From an uncultured Tateyamaria sp. (GTDB taxonomy: Bacteria > Pseudomonadota > Alphaproteobacteria > Rhodobacterales > Rhodobacteraceae), in assembly GCF_947487805.1 (NCBI RefSeq), contig NZ_CANKXW010000005.1:186001-250000 (forward strand): a DNA stretch of 64,000 nucleotides, written 5' to 3'. Shown piece by piece: positions 34,195 to 43,659 of the stretch. Each line of letters starts with the position of its first letter. The stretch's first letter is position 1. Position numbers and translations under genes: made by a program. Below the pieces are notes generated by a model that was not told where the DNA came from, ran no database searches, and was given only the letters and a program-made list of their open reading frames with translations.

Positions 34195-35160
34195 ATGCCA
34201 TCAGTCATCGTCCTCGGCGCAAACGGGCGATTCGGCCGCGCCGCTGTAGATGCGTTCGGCCAACAGGGGTGGGATGTCACGGCCCTCGCGCGGTCGTGGC
34301 CCACGCCACCGGCCACGCGCCATGTGACCGTCGATGTCACGGACAGCGCCGCGCTGGCGGACGCGTGTATGGGCCACGACGTCATCGTGAACGCAATCAA
34401 TCCGCCCTACCACCACTGGGCGCGCGTTTTGCCCGCGATCACGCGCGCGGTCATCTCTGCGGCGCAAGCCAGTGGTGCGACTGTGATGATCCCCGGCAAC
34501 GTTTACACCTATGGCTCCGTCCTGCCTGAACGGCTGTGCGAGGACACAGCCCATGTGGGCGACACTCGCAAGGGGCGGTTGCGTATTCAGATGGAGACGG
34601 CCTACCGCGACAGCGGCGTGCGCACGATTGTGTTGCGCGGCGGTGACTTCATAGAGGCCGAAAAGACGGGCGCATGGTTTGACAGCCACATGGCGCACAA
34701 GGCCTGGGAGGGTAAGTTCAGCTATCCGGGACCACGCGATCTGCCCCACGCGTGGGCGTACCTGCCCGATATGGCCCGCGCGATGGCGATGCTGGCGTCG
34801 CGGCGGGCCCAGATGGCATCGTTCGAGGAGTTCGGGTTCGAGGGCATGACCCTGACCGGAGATGATCTGGGCGCGCTTGTGTCCGATGCCGTGGGACGGG
34901 ATGTGCTGTTCACCGGGTTCCCCTGGGTCGCGTTGCGCATCATGGCGCTGTGGTCCCCGCTGATGCGCGAGGTGCTGGAAATGCGCTATCTCTGGCAGCG
35001 CCCGCACCGCGTGGATGGATCCAAACTGCGGCGTATGGTGCCGGAGTTCGAACCCACCCCTGCGGCCAAGGCAATTGCCCAGTCTCTGGCCCCGTATTCA
35101 CCCGCGCGGCAGCATGCCGATTCCGCGCCACGGGACGCGGTTTCGAACACACGCGCGTGA
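34195..35160 (+). CDS. NAD(P)-dependent epimerase/SDR-type oxidoreductase
   Basis: Extended short-chain-dehydrogenase-like protein of 321 residues. The dinucleotide motif is GANGRFG (about 8-14) and the central region has NVYTYGSVLP, with Tyr in the position of the catalytic residue and no usual YxxxK, so activity may be atypical. LRGGDF and FEGMTLTG further on fit the NAD(P)H-binding epimerase group. AAAGGAG precedes the ATG. Probably controlled by the divergent LysR protein. Confidence 0.82.
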   Translation: MPSVIVLGANGRFGRAAVDAFGQQGWDVTALARSWPTPPATRHVTVDVTDSAALADACMGHDVIVNAINPPYHHWARVLPAITRAVISAAQASGATVMIPGNVYTYGSVLPERLCEDTAHVGDTRKGRLRIQMETAYRDSGVRTIVLRGGDFIEAEKTGAWFDSHMAHKAWEGKFSYPGPRDLPHAWAYLPDMARAMAMLASRRAQMASFEEFGFEGMTLTGDDLGALVSDAVGRDVLFTGFPWVALRIMALWSPLMREVLEMRYLWQRPHRVDGSKLRRMVPEFEPTPAAKAIAQSLAPYSPARQHADSAPRDAVSNTRA

Positions 35161-35225
35161 CGCTTTCTTTTTTGTCCGCCTGCGCCTAAGCTGCAATGCA
35201 GCACGCAGGCGGGGAGAACAGGCAC

Positions 35226-35780
35226 GTGACCGAGAAACCAGCACCATTGTTGATCAAACGCTATGCCAGCCGACGGCTCTACAACACCGAGACGAGCGAC
35301 TATGTCACGCTCGAGGACATCTCGGGCTTTATCCGCGACGGGCGCGAGGTTCAGATCGTTGATCTGAAGACCGGGGATGACCTGACGCGGCAGTACCTGT
35401 TGCAGATCATCGCCGAGCACGAAAGCCGCGGCGAAAGCGTTCTGCCGGTGGACGTGCTGAACGATTTGGTGCGCAGCTACATGGGCGGTGGGGCGTCCGT
35501 GGTGCCGCAGTTCCTGCAAGCGTCCTTTGAGATGTTGCGCGACGGCCAGAGCAAGGTCATGGAGAACATGACCGCGATCAACCCGATGGCCAAGATGCCG
35601 GGTTTCGAGATGATGCAGGCGCAGCAAGAGGCATTCATGAAGGCCATGACGGGCGGTCTGTCCTCCGGCTGGACGGGGGGCGCCGCGGATGCGTCCGACG
35701 CCAAGGACGACGGCGAAGATCTCGACGCTATCAAAAAACAATTGGCCGAGCTTCAGGATAAACTGTCCAAGATGTCCTGA
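35226..35780 (+). CDS. phaR: polyhydroxyalkanoate synthesis repressor PhaR
   Basis: Regulator of 184 residues that represses phaP and is released by binding nascent PHB granules. The N-terminal PHB/PHA accumulation domain is LLIKRYASRRLYNTETSDYV (9-28) with TLEDI following, then a second conserved region (about 60-110) and a coiled-coil tail (AIKKQLAELQDKLSKM). The GTG start has GGGGAGA about nine bases upstream. Its target motif is found ahead of phaP. Confidence 0.93.
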   Translation: MTEKPAPLLIKRYASRRLYNTETSDYVTLEDISGFIRDGREVQIVDLKTGDDLTRQYLLQIIAEHESRGESVLPVDVLNDLVRSYMGGGASVVPQFLQASFEMLRDGQSKVMENMTAINPMAKMPGFEMMQAQQEAFMKAMTGGLSSGWTGGAADASDAKDDGEDLDAIKKQLAELQDKLSKMS

Positions 35781-35802
35781 CCGTCCAGTCTCGGGTCCGG
35801 TC

Positions 35803-36705
35803 TCAGGCCCGGATCACCGGGGTGCGGTGATCCGGGCGCATGATCCAGTCGAAATAGAGCGCGCGCAGCCGCGTCGCCACCGGCCCGGCGGTGCCGTTGG
35901 AAAAATGGCGGTCGTCCACCCGCGCCACCGGGATCACACCGCCGCCCGATGAGGACAGGAAAACCTCGTCCGCTTCCCAGAATTCCTCCAGCGGCAGGGG
36001 GCGCACCTCGGGTTGCAAAGCCGCCTCGCTGCACATCTCCAGCACAGTGCGCCGACTGATGCCGTGCAGCACGCCCGCATCCGGCGTCACGACACGGCTC
36101 CCAAAGACGGCAAACACGTTGAACCCCGGACCTTCGGTGATGTGCCCTGCATGATCGAGCAGCAGCGTGGTTTCAAAGCCGCGGTCCTTTGCCTCGAACA
36201 GGCCGGAGGTGAAATCGCCCCAATGGTAGTTCTTGACCGTGGGATCGACACTGTCGGCGGGGATGCGGCGGACGGATTTGGCGATCCAGACAGATGTGCC
36301 CTTGGCGGCAATCTCGGGTTTGACGATGTGCACATAAGGCACGCACCACGCATAGAAGTGGTTGGCACAATCGCGCGGATCACGGCTGCTTTGCACGGGG
36401 TTGCGGCCGCGCGCGGCGACCATCGCCACATAGGCGTCGCTCAGGCCGGATGCGGCCACCATCCGGTGCAGGGCGTCGCAGATGCCCGCGTGATCCAGCC
36501 CGATATCATAGCGGCCCGTGGTTACCGACGCGATGAACCGCGCCACATAGTCATCAAGGCGAAAAAACCCGCCTTGCCAGACCGGCACGACGTCATAGGC
36601 AATGTCGGAATGGGTCAGCCCCCAGTCGGTCACGGGCAGGGCTGCGGCGTCAATCGGGATGATCGCGCCGCCCATGAAAGCAGCGCCTTTGCTCAGATCA
36701 GTCAT
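35803..36705 (-). CDS. class IV PLP aminotransferase (branched-chain/D-amino acid/(R)-amine type)
   Basis: Fold-type IV PLP enzyme of 300 residues. The Schiff-base lysine is Lys158 in TVKNYHWGDF, and HITEGPGFNVFAV is the conserved Glu-containing phosphate-side segment. The closest recalled group is branched-chain aminotransferase-like proteins of roseobacters, which also includes (R)-selective amine transaminases; the substrate cannot be decided. Divergent from nothing; it follows DegT-like and lies downstream of it by 50 bases on the same strand. Confidence 0.85.
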   Translation of the reverse strand: MTDLSKGAAFMGGAIIPIDAAALPVTDWGLTHSDIAYDVVPVWQGGFFRLDDYVARFIASVTTGRYDIGLDHAGICDALHRMVAASGLSDAYVAMVAARGRNPVQSSRDPRDCANHFYAWCVPYVHIVKPEIAAKGTSVWIAKSVRRIPADSVDPTVKNYHWGDFTSGLFEAKDRGFETTLLLDHAGHITEGPGFNVFAVFGSRVVTPDAGVLHGISRRTVLEMCSEAALQPEVRPLPLEEFWEADEVFLSSSGGGVIPVARVDDRHFSNGTAGPVATRLRALYFDWIMRPDHRTPVIRA

Positions 36706-36755
36706 AGCCGAAGGCTAGCGCACCCGCGCCCATGCGCAAAGGATCAGTGCGTGCG

Positions 36756-37934
36756 TCACGCGGCCTTTTGTGTGGTGGCCGTGGCGATGGCGTCCAAAAG
36801 AACATCCGCTACGGCGTCCAGCGTGTGCATGGGCAGATGCACGGGCAGTCGCACGTCGCAGGCCCGCATCAGCATCGCGCGCGTCGCAGGCAGCTCGGGC
36901 AGGTCGGGGATAAACTGCCAGTTCCAGAATGCGCGCGCATTGTCGGCGCTGGCGCCAAAAACCTGCACCTTCACGCCATTTGCTCCCGCCGCCGCGACAA
37001 AGGCTTTGACCTGCGCGTCCGTCATATCCACGAGGTTGAACTGGATCGAATCCGGTGCGCGAACTTCGCCCGGCAGCGGGGCGGGGACGTTCACGCGCGG
37101 GCTCTGCGCCAGAAGGTCTGCAACATGGTCGTGGTTGCGCCGCCCGTCTTCAACCCGGTGGGCCAGATGGGGCAGTTGCGGGCGGATCACCGCGGCGCTC
37201 AGGTTCGACATGCGCAGATTATACAGCGGCCACTGGTTCTGATGCGCGGCAAAGGCGTCCTGAAGTACGGGATGTTTCTTCCAATTGTGCTCGTAGGCGC
37301 CAGACATGATGATGGCGCGCGCCACGAGGTCCGCATCGTCCGTGATCATGATCCCGCCCTCGCCGGCATTGATCATCTTGTACGATTGGAAGGAGAAGCA
37401 CCCGATCCGCCCCAGCGTCCCGATCTTTTCCCCGTTCCACGTGGTGCCCAGCGAATGTGCGGCATCCTCGATCACCGGGATCTGTGCGGCGTTGCACAGG
37501 GCCATGATGGCGTCCATATCGCTGGTATGGCCACGCATGTGGCTGACGATCACCGCCTGCACGTCGGGCAATTTGGCAATGAAATCATCCATGTCGATGC
37601 GGTAATTGCCGCCAACCTCGCACAGGACGGGCAGGCAATCCGCGTGCAGGACCGCAGACGGCACAGCGGCAAAGGTAAATCCGGGGATCAACACCCGTGC
37701 ATCCCGCGGCAGATCCAGCGCCTTGAGCGACAGGAACAAGGCCGCCGAACACGAGGATACGGCCAGCGCAAACCTCGACCCCATCAGCTCCGCGAACTCG
37801 GCCTCCAGCAAGGTGACGGGCGCGTTGCTGTCTGCGGTGTAGCGAAACAGATCCCCCGACGCGAGCAGGCGGTCAATCTCCGCGCGTGCCTCATGGGGGA
37901 TCGCCTCGGCGCTGTGCATGTCCGGCAGTGTCAT
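36756..37934 (-). CDS. DegT/DnrJ/EryC1/StrS family aminotransferase
   Basis: PLP-dependent sugar-type aminotransferase of 392 residues. The lysine motif is SYKMINAGEGG with Lys186, the phosphate-binding SSCSAA is at about 60-65 and the Asp that holds the pyridine nitrogen is in VIEDAAHSLG (154-163). Family members usually aminate nucleotide-linked keto sugars, but no sugar-nucleotide genes are nearby. It precedes the class IV aminotransferase and may be cotranscribed with it; the joint role is unknown. Confidence 0.88.
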   Translation of the reverse strand: MTLPDMHSAEAIPHEARAEIDRLLASGDLFRYTADSNAPVTLLEAEFAELMGSRFALAVSSCSAALFLSLKALDLPRDARVLIPGFTFAAVPSAVLHADCLPVLCEVGGNYRIDMDDFIAKLPDVQAVIVSHMRGHTSDMDAIMALCNAAQIPVIEDAAHSLGTTWNGEKIGTLGRIGCFSFQSYKMINAGEGGIMITDDADLVARAIIMSGAYEHNWKKHPVLQDAFAAHQNQWPLYNLRMSNLSAAVIRPQLPHLAHRVEDGRRNHDHVADLLAQSPRVNVPAPLPGEVRAPDSIQFNLVDMTDAQVKAFVAAAGANGVKVQVFGASADNARAFWNWQFIPDLPELPATRAMLMRACDVRLPVHLPMHTLDAVADVLLDAIATATTQKAA

Positions 37935-38040
37935 ATTTCAATTCCCTTATGAATCGCTGTTGGTTTTCTAAAACTGTTGGGCGAAAAAAGAAACGCTTTT
38001 GTGACGGCACACTGTCACAGGCCGTGTCATGGCAATGGTG

Positions 38041-39348
38041 TCAAAGGCCCAGCCGGTCCCGCAGACTGTACCAGGTCATGGCCAGCGCCAGCAGTGGCGT
38101 GCGCATCGTGGCCCCGCCGGGAAAGGGCAGGGTGGGGATGGCAGCCATGGTGTCAAACCCGTCGCTCTGGCCCTGGATCGCCTGCGCCATCAGTTGGCCC
38201 GCATGAGTTGCGGTGCCGACCCCGTGGCCGGAATATCCCGACGCGGTCAATATGGTGGGCCCAATGCGCGCGAGATACGGCAGGCGTTTCATCGTGATGG
38301 CCAGCGTGCCGCCCCAGGCATAGTCGATGGGCACCTGTGCGAGGTGCGGAAATATCTCGACCATCGGTCTGCGCACCTTCGCCGCGATGTCGCGGGGAAA
38401 CCGGTAGCCATAGCTTTCGCCCCCCCCGAACAGCAACCGCCCGTCATGGCTCAGCCGAAAGTAGTTGACCACGAACCGGCTGTCGGACACGGCGATGTCG
38501 CGCGCCAGCACCCGCGCGGCATCGTCGCCCAAAGGGGCCGTGGCCGCGACAAAGTTGTTGATCGGCATGACCCGCGCCGCCACCTGCCCATGCAGTCGCC
38601 CCAGATATCCGTTGCAGGCAAGGATCAGGTGGTCAGCCGTTACAGTGCCCGTTGCCGTGCGCACCACCACGCGCCCCTGCGGATCGACTTCGCGCACAGC
38701 ACTGCCTTCGAAAATCGTGGCCCCCGCCGCTTCAGCAGCCCGCGCCAACCCCAGGGCAAAACGCAGTGGGTGCAGATGCGCGGCATCCCAATCGATGATC
38801 CCACCGTGATAAGCGGGCGACGGACAGACCGCGTGAAACGCATCACGGTCCATCACCTCGACGGGGTAATCATACCGCGTGCCCATGTGATCCGCATACT
38901 GCCTGAGATCGTCAACATCGCCGACGCTTTCCGCCGTCCAGGCAATGCCGGGCCGCAAGAAACACGCGATCCCGTGCTCAGCGATCAGATCCTTGACCAG
39001 CGCCTTGGCGTCCTGCCCCAGATCCCAAAGGCGGCGCGCGTGGTCGCTCCCCACCATCTTTTCCAGATAGGGTTGCTCCACCCGCTGCCCGGAGCCCAGT
39101 TGTCCGCCATTGCGCCCCGACGCGCCAAAGCCCGCGCGATGAGCCTCCAGCACGATAACCCGGCGGCCCGCCTGCGCCAGATGCAGCGCCGCCGACAGAC
39201 CGGTATAACCCGCACCAACGATACAAACATCCGCCCGCACATCCCCCGTCAGGGCAGGGCGCCGCGCCGGAATATCCGACGTCGCCGCATACCAGCTGTC
39301 GGGATAGATCGCGGCCCGGTCATTGGCATAGAGCAGGTTCATCTTCAT
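38041..39348 (-). CDS. FAD-dependent amine oxidase, PuuB-like (gamma-glutamylputrescine oxidase type)
   Basis: Flavoprotein oxidase of 435 residues. The Rossmann FAD site VCIVGAGYTG is at 41-50, followed by ASGRNGGQLGSG typical of the DAO/PuuB family; SGYSGHGVG near residue 385 contacts the flavin. In E. coli PuuB oxidises gamma-glutamylputrescine to the aldehyde. Here it is the last gene of an eight-gene set with two glutamine-synthetase-like ligases and an amidotransferase, matching the gamma-glutamylated amine route. Confidence 0.85.
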   Translation of the reverse strand: MKMNLLYANDRAAIYPDSWYAATSDIPARRPALTGDVRADVCIVGAGYTGLSAALHLAQAGRRVIVLEAHRAGFGASGRNGGQLGSGQRVEQPYLEKMVGSDHARRLWDLGQDAKALVKDLIAEHGIACFLRPGIAWTAESVGDVDDLRQYADHMGTRYDYPVEVMDRDAFHAVCPSPAYHGGIIDWDAAHLHPLRFALGLARAAEAAGATIFEGSAVREVDPQGRVVVRTATGTVTADHLILACNGYLGRLHGQVAARVMPINNFVAATAPLGDDAARVLARDIAVSDSRFVVNYFRLSHDGRLLFGGGESYGYRFPRDIAAKVRRPMVEIFPHLAQVPIDYAWGGTLAITMKRLPYLARIGPTILTASGYSGHGVGTATHAGQLMAQAIQGQSDGFDTMAAIPTLPFPGGATMRTPLLALAMTWYSLRDRLGL

Positions 39349-39388
39349 TGTTCCGACAAATATGCGCCCCGCAGGGCCGGCACGACGC

Positions 39389-40750
39389 TCAGACGTTCAG
39401 CAGCAAATGCTCCCGCTCCCATGGGGAAATCACTTGCAGGAATTCATCATATTCCGCCCGTTTCACAATGGAATAAACCCGCGCAAATTCCGGCCCCAGC
39501 ACCTCGTGCAATGCGGTCGCTCCATCAAACAGATCCAGCGCAGACCCCAGCACCCGGGGAATATCGCCATCCCCCTCATAGGCGTCCCCGCGGAACTGCG
39601 CGGTCGGGCGTTTCTCTTCGATCAGGCCCAGATACCCACAGGCCAGCGACGCCGCGATCCCCAGATAGGGATTGCAATCCATGCCAGCGATCCGGTTTTC
39701 CACCCGCCGCGCCTTAAGGTCCGACAAGGGAATGCGAATGCCCGTCGTGCGGTTGTCGCGGCCCCAGGCCAGGTTGATCGGCGCTGCGTGGTCTTTGACA
39801 TAGCGGCGATAGCTGTTCACGAAGGGGGCCATCACTGCCAGCGCGGCGGGCAGATGGTTCTGCAATCCGGCGATAAAGTGGAAAAACGCATCCGTATCGC
39901 CGCCCTGCGGACCCACAAACAGGTTCTCACCTGTCTCCATGTCGATGATCGAATGGTGGATGTGCATCGCGCTGCCGGGTTCGTTCGCGATCGGCTTCGC
40001 CATAAAAGTGGCAAAACAGTCGTGCCGCAGCGCTGCCTCGCGGATCAGACGTTTGAAATAAAACACCTCATCCGCCAGCTTTACCGGATTGCCGTGGCGC
40101 AGGTTGATCTCGAGCTGTCCTGCGCCGCCTTCCTGCGTGATCCCGTCGATTTCGAACCCCTGCGCCTCGGCAAAATCATAGATGTCGTCGATCACCGGCC
40201 CGAACTCGTCCACCGCCGTCATCGAATAGGCCTGCCGCGCGGCCGCGGGCCTGCCGGACCGGCCCACCATCGGTTTGATCTCCTGCGCCGGATCAAGATT
40301 GCGCGCGATCAGGAAAAACTCCATTTCCGGAGCGACAACCGGCTTCCACCCCTTGTCGTGATACATCTGCACGACCCGCTTGAGCACATTGCGCGGGCTG
40401 AACGGCACCGGCACGCCCTTGCGGTCGAACGCGTCATGGATCACCTGCAACGTCCAGTCCCCCGTCCATGGGGCCGCCGTCGCCGTGCTCATGTCCGGGC
40501 GCAGGATCATGTCCTTCTCGATGAACCCGTCTTCGTCAGCCGCCTCGCCCCAGTCACCAGTGATGGTCTGGTAAAAGATGCTGTCAGGCAGGTGAAAGAA
40601 CTCCTGCCGGGCGAACTTGGATGCAGGCACCGCCTTGCCGCGCGCGATACCCGGCAGATCAGAGATAATGCACTCAACCTCGTCCAGCCGCTTGCCTTCG
40701 AGATAGAGCCGGGCCGCGTCCGGCAAATCGGGGATCATTGGATCTGGCAT
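39389..40750 (-). CDS. glutamine-synthetase-family ligase 1 (PuuA/gamma-glutamylamine synthetase-like)
   Basis: Cytoplasmic ATP-dependent ligase of 453 residues in the GS family. The EMEFFLI strand and the later GQLEINLRHGNPVKLADE and MHIHHSI segments supply metal and ATP ligands; the region FMAKPIANEPGS replaces the usual GS core sequence, typical of PuuA-type enzymes. These glutamylate polyamines or related amines rather than ammonia. One of two paralogues in the operon, separated by the amidotransferase gene. Confidence 0.85.
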   Translation of the reverse strand: MPDPMIPDLPDAARLYLEGKRLDEVECIISDLPGIARGKAVPASKFARQEFFHLPDSIFYQTITGDWGEAADEDGFIEKDMILRPDMSTATAAPWTGDWTLQVIHDAFDRKGVPVPFSPRNVLKRVVQMYHDKGWKPVVAPEMEFFLIARNLDPAQEIKPMVGRSGRPAAARQAYSMTAVDEFGPVIDDIYDFAEAQGFEIDGITQEGGAGQLEINLRHGNPVKLADEVFYFKRLIREAALRHDCFATFMAKPIANEPGSAMHIHHSIIDMETGENLFVGPQGGDTDAFFHFIAGLQNHLPAALAVMAPFVNSYRRYVKDHAAPINLAWGRDNRTTGIRIPLSDLKARRVENRIAGMDCNPYLGIAASLACGYLGLIEEKRPTAQFRGDAYEGDGDIPRVLGSALDLFDGATALHEVLGPEFARVYSIVKRAEYDEFLQVISPWEREHLLLNV

Positions 40751-40753
40751 GGT

Positions 40754-41431
40754 TCAGCCCTCGCGCTTCAAAAAAGCGGCCATCCGGGCCGCAATCGTTA
40801 CATTGGCCACCGGATCAGGCAGCGCCGCACGCGCCGCTTCCAACTGGTCGTCCGGCACGACGCCAGGGCCGCGGAACGTCGCCAGTGCCTCGACCATCTC
40901 GGCCCCGAACTCAGGGTGCGGCTGTATGGTCCAGATCCGATCTCCGTAGACAAGGGCCGCGTTCTCGCAAAAGTCGTTGGATGCGATGACCTCGGCCCCG
41001 TCCGGAACCTCGACCACCTGGTCCTGATGCCAGGCGTTCAGGGCAACGGGCTGCCCGTGCAGGTCGTATTCCGTCCGCCCGACGCGCCATCCGCCGTCAA
41101 ACTTGACGACCTTGCCGCCCATGGCCTGCGCGATGATCTGATGGCCGAAACAAACCCCGACCATCGGCCGGTCCGCCCCATGCACGGCGCGGATCAGATC
41201 CTCAAGCGGCGGGATGAACGGCAGATCCTCATAGGCACCATGCCGTGACCCGGTGATCAACCAGCCATCGCAGATGTCGGGTCCGTCCGGAAACTCCATA
41301 TCAACCACGTTGAAGGTTTCAAATTCAAAGCCATGCCCGCCAAGAAGACGATGGAACATGGCGTCATAGTCACCGATCGTATCCAACACTTCGTCGGGGG
41401 CATGACCGGTTTGCAAAATGCCGATTTTCAT
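40754..41431 (-). CDS. class I glutamine amidotransferase-type gamma-glutamyl hydrolase (PuuD-like)
   Basis: Single-domain class I amidotransferase of 225 residues. Nucleophile elbow GVCFGHQ with Cys94; catalytic His172 and Glu174 in QPHPEFG. With no synthase partner domain, and sitting between two GS-like ligases, it most likely removes the glutamyl group at the end of the pathway, like PuuD, though it belongs to the GATase1 rather than the peptidase C26 layout. It starts 39 bases after the upstream ligase stop. Confidence 0.8.
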   Translation of the reverse strand: MKIGILQTGHAPDEVLDTIGDYDAMFHRLLGGHGFEFETFNVVDMEFPDGPDICDGWLITGSRHGAYEDLPFIPPLEDLIRAVHGADRPMVGVCFGHQIIAQAMGGKVVKFDGGWRVGRTEYDLHGQPVALNAWHQDQVVEVPDGAEVIASNDFCENAALVYGDRIWTIQPHPEFGAEMVEALATFRGPGVVPDDQLEAARAALPDPVANVTIAARMAAFLKREG

Positions 41432-41470
41432 GGATCACCTGAGGGTTACGCCCCTTTGATAAAGGGGGCG

Positions 41471-42805
41471 TCACACCGTGTCGAGATAGATTTCCGTTTG
41501 CTCCTCCTCGCTCAATTCGGCCATCTCGCGCAGCTCCTGCCGCTTGGTCATGACCATGTTGGCGATCAGCTCGGGCGCGAAAATCCGGGCCAGCTCCGCG
41601 CTGTTTTCAAACGCGTCGATGGCGTCGGCCCATGTGCTCGGAACCTGACGCAACTCCTGCGCATAGGCATTGCCGGTGATGGGCGGGGGCGGATCCAGCG
41701 CATCGTCGATCCCGTTCAAAGCGGCCCCCAGAACAGCCGCGACCGACAGATAGGGGTTCACATCGCCCCCCGCCAACCGATGTTCGATCCGCCGCGCCAC
41801 AGGTGGCCCGGAAGGCACGCGGATCGCGGCCGTGCGGTTCTCATAGGCCCATGCAATCCCTGTCGGCGCATGGGCACCGGGCACCAGACGGGCATAGGAA
41901 TTGGCATGCGGCGCAAACATCAACATCGCCCCCGGCATCCCGGCCAGACAGCCCTGGATGGCGTGGCGCAAGGTGGCGCTCCCCGCCGCGGTGCCATCAT
42001 CGAACACGTTGTTGCCTGCGGCATCGAGCACAGAGAAATGCATGTGCAACCCGTTGCCGGAATAATCGGGATAGGGCTTGGCCATGAAGGACGCCGCAAA
42101 CCCGTGCTTGCGCGCCATCCCCTTGACCAGCATCTTGAACAGCCAGGCATCATCTGCGGCTTTCAATGCATCCGCCTGATGCATCAGGTTGATCTCGAAC
42201 TGGCCCAGTCCCGCCTCGGAAATGGCGGTATCAGCGGGAATGTCCATCGCCTCACACGCATCATACAGCTCGGTGAAAAACGCATCGAACTGATCAAGCG
42301 CGCGCAGCGACAGGATCTCGCCCGCCACCCGCCGCTTGCCGGACCTGGGCGATGGCGGCACGCGCAACCGGTTGCCCGCGTCGTCGATCAGGAAAAATTC
42401 AAGCTCCACCGCAACAACGGGCGTCAACCCTCTGTCCGTGAACCGTTTCTGCACTGCCGCCAGTGCATGCCGCGGATCCCCTGCAAAGGGCCTCCCATCT
42501 TCGTGAAACATCCAGATCGGCAGCAACCCCGTGGGCGTGTCGAGCCACGGCATCGGCATGAACCCTCGCTCGGTCGGGCGCAGCACACCGTCCCGATCGC
42601 CGCTTTCCATGACCAGCGGGCTGTCCTCGATGTCCTCGCCCCAGATATCGAGGTTCAGAACGGACATTGGGAACCGCGTGCCCGTTTCGGTCACCTTGTC
42701 GGCAAACCGCACGGGCATCCGCTTGCCCCGCGCCACGCCGTTCAGGTCAGAGGCCGCAACACGGATCGCGCGGATTTCAGGGTTTTCGATCAGCCAATCA
42801 TGCAT
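41471..42805 (-). CDS. glutamine-synthetase-family ligase 2
   Basis: GS-family ligase of 444 residues, paralogous to the gene at 39389. VELEFFLI, GLGQFEINLMHQADALKAAD and GNGLHMHFSV carry the metal and nucleotide residues, and ENRTAAIRVPSG the ATP/Glu contacts. Two such ligases in one cluster suggest two amine substrates or two steps. Transcribed after the two permease genes with a gap of 47 bases. Confidence 0.85.
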   Translation of the reverse strand: MHDWLIENPEIRAIRVAASDLNGVARGKRMPVRFADKVTETGTRFPMSVLNLDIWGEDIEDSPLVMESGDRDGVLRPTERGFMPMPWLDTPTGLLPIWMFHEDGRPFAGDPRHALAAVQKRFTDRGLTPVVAVELEFFLIDDAGNRLRVPPSPRSGKRRVAGEILSLRALDQFDAFFTELYDACEAMDIPADTAISEAGLGQFEINLMHQADALKAADDAWLFKMLVKGMARKHGFAASFMAKPYPDYSGNGLHMHFSVLDAAGNNVFDDGTAAGSATLRHAIQGCLAGMPGAMLMFAPHANSYARLVPGAHAPTGIAWAYENRTAAIRVPSGPPVARRIEHRLAGGDVNPYLSVAAVLGAALNGIDDALDPPPPITGNAYAQELRQVPSTWADAIDAFENSAELARIFAPELIANMVMTKRQELREMAELSEEEQTEIYLDTV

Positions 42806-42852
42806 GGAGCTTCATTGTTCCAAAAATATGCCCGCCGGAGGCACGAAATCTC

Positions 42853-43659
42853 TCAGCGGATGAGGTTGGGGCGCAGTTTCATCTTGCTGCGCGCATTTGC
42901 AGGCAAGTGGCGGTTCAGACGCCGGTTCACCAGCCCGAACCCCCCGATGATAACCAGCGTCAACAGAATGAAATACCCGGCAAGGATCGGATAGGGCACA
43001 AAGGGGTTGAACGTCTTGTCCGCGAAATAGCTGGCGTAATACAGCGCATCGCCGCGCTGCTGCCACGCCGGAAAGCCCGAGAAATAGACAAGCGTTGTGG
43101 CATGGAACAGAAAGATCGCCTCGTTCGTATAGGCGGGCCAGGCCAGCCGCAGCATCGTGGGCCAGATGATGCGACGAAACCGCGACCATCCCGACAGGCC
43201 ATAAGCATCGGCCGCTTCGACCTCGCCCTTGGGAATGGACTGCAACGCGCCGTGGAAAATCTGGGCCGAATAGGCGCCGGTGTTCAGGAACAGCACGATC
43301 AACGCGCCCAGCCATGCGGCGGTGAACGGATCAAAGAACGGATAGACCCGCTTGAGGTTCAAAAACACGAAATAGGCAAAGAAGAACTGGATAAAGAGCG
43401 GCGAGCCACGAAAGAGGAACACGTACAATTCCGCAGGTTTGCGCAACCACGGGTTGGCCGACCCTTTGCCCAGGGCTACGGCCGTGGCCAGAAAGAACCC
43501 GGTCGCCAGCGCCATGAACCCGAAATACACGTTCCAGATCATGCCCGACCCGATCAGGACAACCTGTTCGCACACCGTAAAATCGCTGCGCGGCAACAGC
43601 CGTTCGCCGATCCCGATGGACCGCAGCGCATAGTCCTGAATGGTTTGCACGCAACTCAT
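42853..43659 (-). CDS. polar amino-acid-type ABC transporter permease 2
   Basis: Inner-membrane permease of 268 residues. Five or six hydrophobic segments and the EAA-like cytoplasmic loop (EAADAYGLSGWSRFRRIIWP) mark the HisM/OccM class. Its ATG overlaps the stop of the first permease gene by four bases. With the ATPase and binding protein upstream it forms a complete importer. Confidence 0.9.
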   Translation of the reverse strand: MSCVQTIQDYALRSIGIGERLLPRSDFTVCEQVVLIGSGMIWNVYFGFMALATGFFLATAVALGKGSANPWLRKPAELYVFLFRGSPLFIQFFFAYFVFLNLKRVYPFFDPFTAAWLGALIVLFLNTGAYSAQIFHGALQSIPKGEVEAADAYGLSGWSRFRRIIWPTMLRLAWPAYTNEAIFLFHATTLVYFSGFPAWQQRGDALYYASYFADKTFNPFVPYPILAGYFILLTLVIIGGFGLVNRRLNRHLPANARSKMKLRPNLIR

